Assembly (NCBI GenBank): GCA_902363665.1
Contig: CABJAW010000026.1
Location: 1 to 26,242, forward strand
Length of the DNA: 26,242 nucleotides
Direction: 5' to 3'
Origin: Lachnospiraceae bacterium
GTDB taxonomy: Bacteria > Bacillota > Clostridia > Lachnospirales > Lachnospiraceae
Under the pieces are notes generated by a model. It made no database searches. It was given only the letters and a program-made list of their open reading frames with translations, and was not told the origin of the DNA. A program made the translations under genes and the position numbers. Shown piece after piece: positions 1-7,377 of the stretch; the first letter of the stretch is position 1; each line of letters begins with the position of its first letter.

Positions 1-116
1 GCGAGAGCGGCCGCACATTTTGCTCCCTATGTCAACCCTTTGGGTAGCCTTTTTGAAAAAATTTGGGTTAGACCCATAATTAGGGGCTAACCCTGTAACT
101 TAACTAAATGACATTG
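1..116. mobile_element. End of an insertion sequence, cut by window edge
   Basis: Bases 17-117 are an exact reverse complement of 26142-26242, so the same mobile-element end lies at both edges of the window, pointing outward. The end contains an inverted repeat (GGGTTAG...CTAACCC) and, read on the minus strand toward the left edge, TTGACA, then AGGGAG and an ATG at 18-16 followed by an open frame to base 1 (M-C-G-R-S-R). This could be the promoter and start of a transposase, but only six codons are visible, so the IS family cannot be named. The inner boundary is placed at 116 because the next ten bases, GTTCAGAGCC, also flank the right-hand copy and match the end of the adjacent palindromic repeat. 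Confidence 0.65.
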
Positions 117-255
117 GTTCAGAGCCAACCTCCAAAATGCTGCGCATTTCGTCGGTGTGGCGTATCCGCCAAATAGATTTCCATGTAAAAGTGTTCATTC
201 ATGCAAGCATGATTCACACTTTTGCATGAAAATCTGCTTGGCTCTGAACAGTTAC
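117..255 (-). repeat. MITE-like palindromic element, copy A (left end interrupted by IS)
   Basis: It ends at 240-255 with GGCTCTGAACAGTTAC, the same terminal inverted repeat as the complete copy at 23391-23532. The opposite terminal repeat is shortened to GTTCAGAGCC by the IS next to it. Read on the minus strand it has a long hairpin arm (175-235, about 26 of 30 positions paired, apical ATGCTTGCAT), then a GGCG-GATA-CGCC hairpin and an AAATGC/GCATTT hairpin. The module from about 126 to 174 is almost identical to copy B, while the arm has a different sequence with preserved pairing. It sits just beyond the rny terminator and carries no credible protein. Confidence 0.75.
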
Positions 256-265
256 AAAATAAGAT

Positions 266-303
266 AAAAAAGAACAGCATGACCTTTTCCAGCCATACTG
301 TTC
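266..303 (-). terminator. rho-independent terminator of rny
   Basis: Read on the minus strand, a stem formed by GAACAG-ATG (294-303) and CAT-CTGTTC (272-281), with one mismatch, is followed by a run of six U (266-271). It lies 7 bases past the rny stop and just before the palindromic repeat, so rny transcription should end before that repeat. Confidence 0.8.
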
Positions 304-309
304 CATTTC

Positions 310-1863
310 TCATTTCGCGTAATCGACTACCCGGCTTTCGCGGATAACGCTGACCTTGATCTGACCTGGGTATTCCAGCTCTGCTTCGATCTGTTTTGCG
401 ATATCTCTTGCCAGGAGCACCATGTCCGCATCGTTGACCTGATCCGGAACTACCATTACTCGAATCTCTCTACCTGCCTGAATAGCAAATGATTTTTCAA
501 CACCCTTAAAGGTATTTGTAATATCTTCCAACTGTTTTAATCTGTTTGTATATGTTTCAAGCGTCTCACGTCTTGCGCCCGGACGGGCTGCTGAAATTGT
601 ATCCGCAGCCTGTACAATACAGGCGATCAGTGATTCTGCTTCAACATCACCATGATGTGATTCTACCGCATTGATAACGATCGGGGACTCTTTGTACTTC
701 CGGCAAAGGTCTGCACCGATCTGAACATGGGAGCCTTCAATTTCATGGTCGATGGATTTCCCGATGTCATGCAACAATCCTGCACGTTTGGCCATTCTCA
801 CATCTGCTCCAACCTCACCTGCAAGCAGCCCGGCAAGCTGTGCAACCTCGATCGAGTGTTTCAATGCATTCTGACCGTAGCTTGTTCTGAATTTCATCCG
901 ACCAAGCAGACGTACCAGTTCGGGATGAATGCCATGTACACCAACTTCCAGTGTCGCAGCTTCACCTTCCTCACGAATGATTGTCTCTACTTCTTTCTGT
1001 GCTTTTTCTACCATCTCTTCGATCCTGGCCGGATGGATTCTGCCATCAACAATCAGTTTTTCGAGGGCAATTCTTGCCACCTCTCTTCTGATCGGATCAA
1101 AAGCTGACAAAATAACTGCTTCCGGTGTATCATCAATAATCAGATCCACACCGGTAAGGGTTTCAAGTGTCCGGATATTTCTTCCTTCCCTTCCGATGAT
1201 CCGTCCTTTCATCTCATCGTTCGGAAGCTGAACTACAGAGATTGTGGTCTCTGCTACGTGATCTGCAGCACATTTCTGAATCGCTGTAACCACGTACTCC
1301 TTGGCTTTTTTACCTGCTTCTTCTTTTGCTCTGCTTTCCAGCTCTTTGTAAAGCTTTGCAGTGTCGATTTTCACTTCATCTTCAACAGTTTTTAAAAGAT
1401 ATTCTTTTGCTTGTTCAGAGGTAAGTCCTGAGATTCTCTCGAGTTCCTGAATACGCTGACCGCGAAGCTTTTCCACTTCTGCGTTCTTCTTCTTTAACTC
1501 TTCTTCCTTTACTGTGATCCCTGATTCTCTCCGCTCCAGAGCATCCGCTTTCTTGTCAACACTTTCTTCTTTTGACAATACTCGCTTCTCATAGCGCTGC
1601 AATTCTGTTCTGCGTTCTCTCGTCTCTCTTTCCAACTCATTTTTCGTCTTCAAAGATTCTTCCTTCGCTTCCAGAAGTGCCTCACGCTTTTTTGTCTCTG
1701 CAACCTTGAGTGCATCGTCGATTATCTGTCTTGCTTTTTCGTCCGCACTGCCGAGCTTCGCTTCTACTACCTTTTTGCGGTAGTTGACTGCAACAAGAGC
1801 ACTAACCGGAACTGCAATAACCAGAGTAATTACAACAGCAATTATAGTCATCACTACAGGCAC
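310..1863 (-). CDS. rny: Ribonuclease Y
   Basis: RNase Y is a membrane-anchored endoribonuclease that initiates mRNA decay in Firmicutes. The 517-residue product has the family layout and usual length (about 520): an N-terminal transmembrane helix (about residues 3-25), a long charged coiled coil (about 30-200), a KH RNA-binding domain with [12 protein letters not shown], and an HD hydrolase domain with the metal-binding HD of [12 protein letters not shown]. The start is GTG at 1863, chosen because AAGGAGG lies seven bases upstream; the internal ATG four codons later has no better site. It has its own sigma-A type promoter (1911-1939) and its own terminator (266-303). It follows recA-recX on the same strand, a common order in Clostridia. 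Nothing in the sequence is unusual. Confidence 0.97.
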   Translation of the reverse strand: MPVVMTIIAVVITLVIAVPVSALVAVNYRKKVVEAKLGSADEKARQIIDDALKVAETKKREALLEAKEESLKTKNELERETRERRTELQRYEKRVLSKEESVDKKADALERRESGITVKEEELKKKNAEVEKLRGQRIQELERISGLTSEQAKEYLLKTVEDEVKIDTAKLYKELESRAKEEAGKKAKEYVVTAIQKCAADHVAETTISVVQLPNDEMKGRIIGREGRNIRTLETLTGVDLIIDDTPEAVILSAFDPIRREVARIALEKLIVDGRIHPARIEEMVEKAQKEVETIIREEGEAATLEVGVHGIHPELVRLLGRMKFRTSYGQNALKHSIEVAQLAGLLAGEVGADVRMAKRAGLLHDIGKSIDHEIEGSHVQIGADLCRKYKESPIVINAVESHHGDVEAESLIACIVQAADTISAARPGARRETLETYTNRLKQLEDITNTFKGVEKSFAIQAGREIRVMVVPDQVNDADMVLLARDIAKQIEAELEYPGQIKVSVIRESRVVDYAK

Positions 1864-1910
1864 AGGAGCACCTCCTTATTCAATTTTCATTGTCCGTAAA
1901 CAACACTTCA

Positions 1911-1939
1911 ATTTTATACTGTTTTGGTAAATGTGTCAA
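1911..1939 (-). promoter_or_regulatory. Promoter of rny
   Basis: On the minus strand TTGACA (1934-1939) is followed after 17 bases by TAAAAT (1911-1916), a near-consensus sigma-A promoter. It lies between recX and rny, about 48 bases before the GTG start, so rny can be transcribed independently of recA-recX. Confidence 0.75.
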
Positions 1940-1957
1940 GTAATTGTGCCCCTGTTT

Positions 1958-2599
1958 TCAATTTTTGTGCAACTCAACGTTTTCATCGGCAAACTCAGCG
2001 CATTTTCTTAACACTTTCTGAATCACTGCCGTTCCATATCCCCGGTACAGCAGAAAGCGAATAAAGCGGTCCGTCTCTTTCCGGTCTGCCTGCGCGACGC
2101 AAAACCTTTTTTTCTCTATCCAGGAAAGGATCTGCCGCTCTTCATCCGGTGCCTCCAGCTGCGCAGCAGCACACTGAAAATCTTCTCTTGTAATTCCCTT
2201 CTGATACAGCTCTCTTTCGATCTGCCGCAGGCTTTTCGCCGCCTTTCGGCTTTCAATATAGGAACGGGCATATCGGACGTCGTCGATATAATGATAACTT
2301 TTCACATAATCAACAGCTTCCTTTGCAACCTGATCCGGATAGCCGCCATCTGCCAGCTTTCGGTACAGCTGTTGCTCCGTGCGGTCCATCCGCTCCAGAA
2401 GATGCAGTGCTTTTTTCTTTGCACGTACCGGCAAAAGCTCCCTCATGATCTCCTGATATGACTGTTCTGTCAGTACACCGCCCTCTTCTATACCATACTG
2501 CCTCAATTCTTTATAATAGAGCGGGAAGGAATCCTCCCCCTCCAGCAGGATCTGATACCTGCCGGAGGAGCGTTTCTCAATTCTGCTGATCAGATGCAT
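1958..2599 (-). CDS. recX: Regulatory protein RecX
   Basis: RecX binds RecA filaments and modulates recombination and SOS induction. The 213-residue product is alpha-helical and rich in basic and acidic residues, with the family's tandem three-helix repeats: [17 protein letters not shown] and the following [14 protein letters not shown] are the recognisable RecX core (about residues 100-140). The C-terminal [19 protein letters not shown] is another such repeat. The start codon lies inside the 3' end of recA (23-base overlap, different frame) with a weak GAGAAG site, so translation is probably coupled to recA. No separate promoter is apparent, so it should share the SOS control of recA. Confidence 0.93.
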   Translation of the reverse strand: MHLISRIEKRSSGRYQILLEGEDSFPLYYKELRQYGIEEGGVLTEQSYQEIMRELLPVRAKKKALHLLERMDRTEQQLYRKLADGGYPDQVAKEAVDYVKSYHYIDDVRYARSYIESRKAAKSLRQIERELYQKGITREDFQCAAAQLEAPDEERQILSWIEKKRFCVAQADRKETDRFIRFLLYRGYGTAVIQKVLRKCAEFADENVELHKN

Positions 2600-3725
2600 C
2601 GTTCTTCTCTGTATCCGGAACCGCCTCCGGCTTTACTTCCACCTGGGCAGTGCGGTTTCCCGTGACAGATTTCAGTTCCTTCACCGGTTTTCCTGCAGTC
2701 TTATCCTCCGACTGTGCTGCTTCCTCCGACGGGATCAGTCCATAATGCTCCCGCACCTTGTGATCCACCTCTTTCATGATCTCCGGATGCTCTCTTAAAT
2801 AAACTTTGGCATTCTCACGACCCTGCCCAATCTTGCTTCCTTCATAGGCATACCATGCGCCGCTCTTATTGATGACATTGATATTGGCAGCCAGATCCAG
2901 CACATCACCTTCTCTGGAAATTCCCTTGCCAAACATGATATCAAATTCTGCTTCTTTAAACGGCGGAGCAATTTTATTCTTTACGACTTTGACTCTTGTA
3001 CGGTTGCCAATCACCTCTCCGCCCTGCTTCAGCGACTCAATCCTGCGCACATCCATACGGATCGATGAGTAGAATTTCAGCGCACGTCCTCCGGTGGTCG
3101 TCTCCGGATTGCCGAACATGATGCCGACCTTCTCACGAAGCTGATTGATAAAAATAACCGTACAGTTCGATTTGCTGATGATACCTGTCAGCTTTCTGAG
3201 TGCCTGTGACATCAGACGTGCCTGTAATCCCACATGGGAATCTCCCATATCACCATCAATCTCCGCCTTTGGAACGAGTGCTGCAACCGAGTCAACGATA
3301 ATGATATCCACCGCACCGGAACGAACCATCGTCTCCGTAATCTCAAGCGCCTGCTCACCGTTGTCCGGCTGTGAAATGTAGAGGTTGTCAATATCCACTC
3401 CGATATTTCTCGCATAGACCGGGTCAAGTGCGTGCTCTGCGTCGATGAATCCGGCAATTCCGCCGCGCTTCTGTACCTCTGCTACCATATGAAGTGCTAC
3501 AGTCGTCTTACCGCTGGACTCCGGACCGTAGATCTCTACGACACGTCCCTTCGGCACTCCGCCGAGTCCCAGTGCAATGTCAAGGCTGAGCGATCCGGTC
3601 GGTACTGTCTCAATGTTCATATTTGCTCCGGAATCGCCAAGCTTCATCACAGAACCTTTTCCAAACTGTTTTTCAATCTGCGCAAGCGCAGCATCTAATG
3701 CTTTTAATTTTTCTTCCTGTACCAT
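2577..3725 (-). CDS. recA: Recombinase RecA
   Basis: RecA is the ATP-dependent strand-exchange protein and the co-protease for LexA. The 382-residue product carries the Walker A loop GPESSGKT, the signature region [22 protein letters not shown] and the conserved N-terminal KGSVMKLG. The C-terminal tail (about the last 50 residues) is longer than in E. coli and is rich in Glu, Lys, Asp and Gln, a variable part of the family. The start is ATG at 3725, preceded by AAAGGAG at seven bases; the open frame extends upstream to 3848, but that extension crosses the promoter and LexA box and is not coding. recX overlaps its 3' end. Confidence 0.98.
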   Translation of the reverse strand: MVQEEKLKALDAALAQIEKQFGKGSVMKLGDSGANMNIETVPTGSLSLDIALGLGGVPKGRVVEIYGPESSGKTTVALHMVAEVQKRGGIAGFIDAEHALDPVYARNIGVDIDNLYISQPDNGEQALEITETMVRSGAVDIIIVDSVAALVPKAEIDGDMGDSHVGLQARLMSQALRKLTGIISKSNCTVIFINQLREKVGIMFGNPETTTGGRALKFYSSIRMDVRRIESLKQGGEVIGNRTRVKVVKNKIAPPFKEAEFDIMFGKGISREGDVLDLAANINVINKSGAWYAYEGSKIGQGRENAKVYLREHPEIMKEVDHKVREHYGLIPSEEAAQSEDKTAGKPVKELKSVTGNRTAQVEVKPEAVPDTEKNDASDQQN

Positions 3726-3739
3726 ATCTTTTCTCCTTT

Positions 3740-3753
3740 CGAACTCACGTTCG
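3740..3753 (-). promoter_or_regulatory. LexA (SOS) operator of recA
   Basis: CGAAC-GTGA-GTTCG is a perfect inverted repeat of the Firmicutes SOS-box type (GAAC-N4-GTTC). It lies 12 bases downstream of the -10 element and directly before the ribosome binding site, so bound LexA would block early elongation or promoter clearance. No lexA gene is in the window. Confidence 0.85.
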
Positions 3754-3764
3754 TATCTTGTTCC

Positions 3765-3793
3765 ATAATAATATACCTTGGCGTTCTTGTCAA
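3765..3793 (-). promoter_or_regulatory. Promoter of recA-recX
   Basis: Minus-strand TTGACA (3788-3793), 17-base spacer, TATTAT (3765-3770). This agrees with a strong sigma-A promoter held down by the LexA box just downstream. In the 426-base gap between recA and hom, the remaining stretch from 3794 to 4047 is AT-rich and shows no gene or recognisable RNA. Confidence 0.8.
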
Positions 3794-4047
3794 GTGTTTC
3801 TGTTCTTTTTTCCATCTGTTTCTGATAAAGAAACCATTTGCAATCCACTTCACTGCTTGTATCACCATAATGAATTCATTCCTGCATATGACTTGCTGTT
3901 CCCGATAAATAAGTCATATTATTTTTTAATATCCTCTTATCATTTATAATATCAAGTGCTTTTTCAATTGTCAACCAAAAATAAGAACTTTTTACAGCAA
4001 CATCTTCGCAGAATATACAGAAACAGGGGAACTTGCCTGACTCGGTT

Positions 4048-4089
4048 AAAAACAAAAGGAGAAAAGCCCAGTTTCAGAACCTTTCTCCC
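4048..4089 (-). terminator. rho-independent terminator of pheB-hom
   Basis: On the minus strand GGAGAAA (4082-4088) pairs with TTTCTCC (4058-4064), followed by UUUUGUUUUU (4048-4057). It lies about 65 bases after the hom stop. Confidence 0.75.
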
Positions 4090-4151
4090 TTATTTTCTCT
4101 CTTATTTGTCAGACGGCAGTTTCAAAACTCAAAAATTCTATCCCGTCCGTT

Positions 4152-5366
4152 TTATTTTTCTCTCACGCGAAGCATCGAGATCACACGGTCCGTTTTTGCT
4201 GCACACGCCTGATACTCTTTTTCTGTCATCACACCAGTGGTAAAACCGAATTCGCCTGCAAGCGGAGCTACGACTGCGTTTACTTTGCCAAAACAGCATT
4301 CTGCCTCCGTAAGGTCGGATGCATCGCCCTGAAAGCGGACAAAGTAGCGCTTCTTTGTCTCGGATACATCCAGAAGCTCCTGCTTTTCCGGACTCCACTC
4401 GGACATTTTTCCAGTGCCGAGGCACTGTGCTTCCTCGATCACATCAGCAACAACTGCGCTTGCAGTCGCTTCTTTTCCTGCACCCTGTCCGTAGAACATC
4501 GCATCACCAAGCATATTGCCATGCACAAAAATCGCATTGAATACTCCGTTTACGCTGTAAAGCGGATCATCTCCATTCACAAGATGCGGAGCCACCATTG
4601 CGATCACGCCGTCATCCGTCACACGGCTGGAAGCAAGCAGCTTGATCGTTTTCTTCATCGCTTTTGCATAGGTGATCTCTGCAGAAGAAATTTTTGTGAT
4701 GCCCTCTGTATAAATATCCGTAAAATCAACGCGTTTTCCATAAGCAAGGGAAGAAAGGATCGCGATCTTGCGGCAGGCATCATGCCCCTCCACATCCGCT
4801 TCCGGATTCCGCTCCGCATAGCCCTTCTGCTGTGCATCCTTTAATACCTCATCAAACTCCAGATCTTCTTCGATCATCTTCGTCAGGATGTAGTTTGTCG
4901 TACCGTTTAAAATTCCTGTAATCTCGTCGATCACATCGGCGCACAGGCAGGTCCGCAGCGGACGGATGATCGGAATACCGCCTCCACAGCTTGCCTCAAA
5001 CATATAGCTTGCATGGTTTTCCTTTGCAAGTGCCAGAAGCTCTGTCCCGTGTCTTGCAACCAGCTCTTTATTTGAAGTGCAGACGCTCTTTCCGGCCATC
5101 AGTGCTTTTTTCGTAAATGTGAACGCCGGCTCTACACCGCCCATTGTCTCAACCACGATCTTTACTTCCGGGTCATTTACGATCGTCTCATAATCATGAA
5201 CAACCTTTTCCTGATTCGGGTCTCCCGGAAAATCACGCAGATCCAGAATGTATTTTACATTCAGATCAACATCTGCTTTTTTCAGAATACTGTCATGATT
5301 CACATCGATCACTTCCACTACGCCTGAACCTACTGTTCCATATCCTAATACTGCTGCCTGTATCAT
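4152..5366 (-). CDS. hom: Homoserine dehydrogenase
   Basis: The enzyme reduces aspartate-4-semialdehyde to homoserine with NAD(P)H, the branch point to threonine and methionine. The 404-residue product begins with the nucleotide-binding loop GYGTVGSGVV. It contains the family signature region ASCGGGIPIIRPL followed by the active-site stretch ILNGTTNYILTKM, and ends in an ACT domain (about residues 325-404, KKRYFVRFQGD onward) expected to bind threonine for feedback control. AGGAG stands six bases before the ATG. It follows the ACT-domain gene pheB after 63 bases and shares its transcript; this pairing is common in Firmicutes. A terminator follows at 4048-4089. Confidence 0.97.
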   Translation of the reverse strand: MIQAAVLGYGTVGSGVVEVIDVNHDSILKKADVDLNVKYILDLRDFPGDPNQEKVVHDYETIVNDPEVKIVVETMGGVEPAFTFTKKALMAGKSVCTSNKELVARHGTELLALAKENHASYMFEASCGGGIPIIRPLRTCLCADVIDEITGILNGTTNYILTKMIEEDLEFDEVLKDAQQKGYAERNPEADVEGHDACRKIAILSSLAYGKRVDFTDIYTEGITKISSAEITYAKAMKKTIKLLASSRVTDDGVIAMVAPHLVNGDDPLYSVNGVFNAIFVHGNMLGDAMFYGQGAGKEATASAVVADVIEEAQCLGTGKMSEWSPEKQELLDVSETKKRYFVRFQGDASDLTEAECCFGKVNAVVAPLAGEFGFTTGVMTEKEYQACAAKTDRVISMLRVREK

Positions 5367-5429
5367 TTTTTCTCCTGTCTTTCGACTCTTCCTTTCCTTA
5401 TTTTCCTGTCAAAATAACGCCTTTATTTC

Positions 5430-5873
5430 TTATTCTCTCGCTAGAATCTTCAGATACTGGATTCCTTCTTTTGATTCGATCGTCTCAATCATGTTGGAGA
5501 TATCACCGGTCGTTGCAAGTACCTCCACACTGATCGTCAGCGTAGCTACCCCATTGATCGGAATACTCTGATGGAGTGTCTGTATGTTTGCGCCATATTC
5601 TGCCACAACCTTAAGTACATCCGAAAGTAATCCGGGTTCATCATGCATCTGAAGCACAAACGTCAGTGTTTTTCCCCTGATATTATCACGGAACGGAAAA
5701 ATATCATCTTTATATTTATAAAAAGAACTACGGCTGATTCCAACCTGATCCGCCGCTTCCTGAACCGTCCCTGCACGCTTCGTATCAAGCATCCGTTTCG
5801 CCTCTACAACCTTCAGAAGCACTTCCGGAACTGCCTTTTCCCGCACTACAAAATACTTTGTTTTCTCTTTCAT
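5430..5873 (-). CDS. pheB: ACT domain protein, UPF0735 (PheB) family
   Basis: This is a small regulatory-type protein of the PheB/UPF0735 family. From the ATG at 5873 it is 147 residues, the family's usual size. The first half has the conserved KYFVVREKAVPEVLLKVVEA and a helix-turn-helix-like segment (VQEAADQVGISRSSFYKYKD, about residues 40-60). The second half is an ACT domain (LTFVLQMHDEPGLLSDVLKVV onward) of the type that binds amino acids. The exact start is uncertain: AAGGA is only one or two bases from the ATG, and the frame stays open to 6026. It probably senses an amino acid and acts with hom next to it, but its molecular role is not established. Confidence 0.85.
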   Translation of the reverse strand: MKEKTKYFVVREKAVPEVLLKVVEAKRMLDTKRAGTVQEAADQVGISRSSFYKYKDDIFPFRDNIRGKTLTFVLQMHDEPGLLSDVLKVVAEYGANIQTLHQSIPINGVATLTISVEVLATTGDISNMIETIESKEGIQYLKILARE

Positions 5874-6054
5874 ATCCTTCACAGCAGGTTCTGTGCGCCC
5901 GCGAATATGCGTGGTTTCCCCTGTCTCTCCTGTTATTTCTATATCGTGTTTGTGTATCGTGTACGTTTGTGTACACTCCAAGGATATTATCACATTTTTT
6001 CGCGCCACGCAAGCCTTTTTCGCCATACAATCAGAAGGAAAACCTTCTTAATAT

Positions 6055-6092
6055 GAAAAAGAAAAAGGAAATGCGTAAAAACCGCATCTCCC
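6055..6092 (-). terminator. rho-independent terminator after prfB
   Basis: On the minus strand GGAGATGCG (6083-6091) pairs with CGCATTTCC (6067-6075), one mismatch, followed by a U-rich tract (6055-6066). It closes the secA-prfB transcript about 60 bases after the prfB stop. Confidence 0.8.
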
Positions 6093-6154
6093 GTTTCATT
6101 TCTCTGTGCTTTCTGTTTGGGTCTGCATAAAATATCTTTCAGCAGACGGATGCC

Positions 6155-7283
6155 CTATGCTTCTTCCTCTGCCGTACCTCCGACAGAAATCCATTTCAGA
6201 TAAGCATTAATAAACAGATCAATATTTCCATCCATTACACTGTCCACATTTCCGGTCTCTGCATTTGTACGGTGATCTTTGACCATCGTATACGGCTGCA
6301 TGACGTAGGAACGGATCTGATTGCCCCAGCCGATCTCTTTCACTTCACCGCGGATGCCGGATGCTTTCTCTGCATTCTCCTGCTGCTTGAGCAGATACAG
6401 TTTTGCTTTCAGCATCTGCATTGCCTTGTCCTTATTTTGATGCTGGGAACGCTCATTCTGACACTGTACCACAATGCCGGTCGGCAAATGCGTGATACGG
6501 ATCGCAGATGAGGTCTTGTTGATATGCTGACCGCCCGCACCGCTTGACCGATACGTATCAATCCGCAGATCATCCGGATTGATCTCGACATCAACATCCT
6601 CCTCAATGTCCGGCATGACATCACAGCTCACAAACGAAGTCTGACGCTTTCCTGCCGCATTAAACGGAGAGATCCGAACCAGACGGTGTACGCCGCGCTC
6701 CGATTTCAGATAACCGTATGCATTTGTTCCATTTACCTGGAAGGTCACAGACTTGATCCCGGCCTCATCACCGTCAAGATAATCGAGTACCTCAATGGAA
6801 AAGCCCTTCTTATCCGCCCACCTCGTATACATGCGGTAGAGCATTGATGCCCAGTCACACGATTCGGTGCCGCCTGCTCCTGCATGAAGCGTCACGATCG
6901 CATCATACGTATCGTATTCGCCCGAAAGCAGCGTCTTGATCCGGATGGCATCAAAAGTATCCTGGAAATTCTGCAGCATTTCCTCGATCTCCGGAACAAT
7001 GTCCGGATCATTTTCCTCGTAGCCCATCTCAATCATCAATTCAATTTCCTCGTACTGATCCTGCAGCTTTTTGTAGGTGGCCACGTCCTCTTTTAAGTCG
7101 CTGAGCGTTTTCATGTGCTGCTGGGAGCGCTCCGGAACATCCCAGAAATCCGGTTCCTCCATTTTACGCTCCATTTCCTGGATTTTCTGCTCTTTGTTTA
7201 CCAGGTCAAAGTGAATCCCTCACTTCCACTAATGGTTTCGTATAACTGTTTAAAATACTTTTGAACTGATCCAGTTCTACCAT
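6155..7283 (-). CDS. prfB: Peptide chain release factor 2 (programmed +1 frameshift)
   Basis: RF2 releases peptides at UGA and UAA codons. The gene is in two frames. A 25-codon first part runs from ATG at 7283 to CTT at 7211-7209 and meets an in-frame TGA at 7208-7206; the second part continues in the +1 frame as D-L-V-N-K to the stop at 6155, giving about 375 residues. The slip site is the classic CTT-TGA-C with an internal Shine-Dalgarno-like AGGGA (CCCT at 7217-7220) just upstream, as in E. coli, so this is autoregulatory frameshifting and not damage. The product has the SPF stop-codon-reading motif (RISPFNAAG) and the catalytic GGQ (SSGAGGQHINKT). It lies downstream of secA and is probably co-transcribed with it. 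Confidence 0.96.
7206..7220 (-). promoter_or_regulatory. RF2 programmed frameshift signal
   Basis: Minus-strand AGGGATTCACTTTGAC places the SD-like AGGGA three bases before the slippery CTT and in-frame TGA. When RF2 is scarce, ribosomes pause at UGA and shift +1 to make the full protein. Confidence 0.92.
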
Positions 7284-7316
7284 AGCTTCACCCGCTTTCT
7301 TTCTTTTTTTATTTCA

Positions 7317-7331
7317 TAACTGTTTAGAGCC
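7317..7331 (+). repeat. Possible relic of a palindromic element end
   Basis: TAACTGTTTAGAGCC differs by one base from the terminal repeat TAACTGTTCAGAGCC of the palindromic elements at 117-255 and 23391-23532. It is followed by AGATAAAATTTT, similar to the start of the arm in the copy at 23391. No opposite end is present, and TAACTGTTTA also occurs by itself at 7243-7252 inside prfB, so chance is possible. It lies between secA and prfB. Confidence 0.35.
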
Positions 7332-7377
7332 AGATAAAATTTTTTTGAAACTACGTCTGGCAGATTCGCGCTGTTTT

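Noticed and set aside
119..313. 64-codon minus-strand open frame in the left repeat
   Set aside because: It lies over the palindromic element and the rny terminator, with no start site and no family resemblance.
3726..3848. N-terminal extension of RecA
   Set aside because: It would be translated from sequence that holds the promoter and LexA box; the family begins at the ATG at 3725, which has a good ribosome binding site.
5975..6025. Promoter for pheB-hom
   Set aside because: GATAAT with TTGCGT upstream is visible, but the spacing (15) and -35 are poor; not listed as a feature.
6155..7283. prfB as a frameshifted pseudogene
   Set aside because: The break is at a canonical RF2 programmed frameshift site, and the GGQ and SPF motifs are intact.
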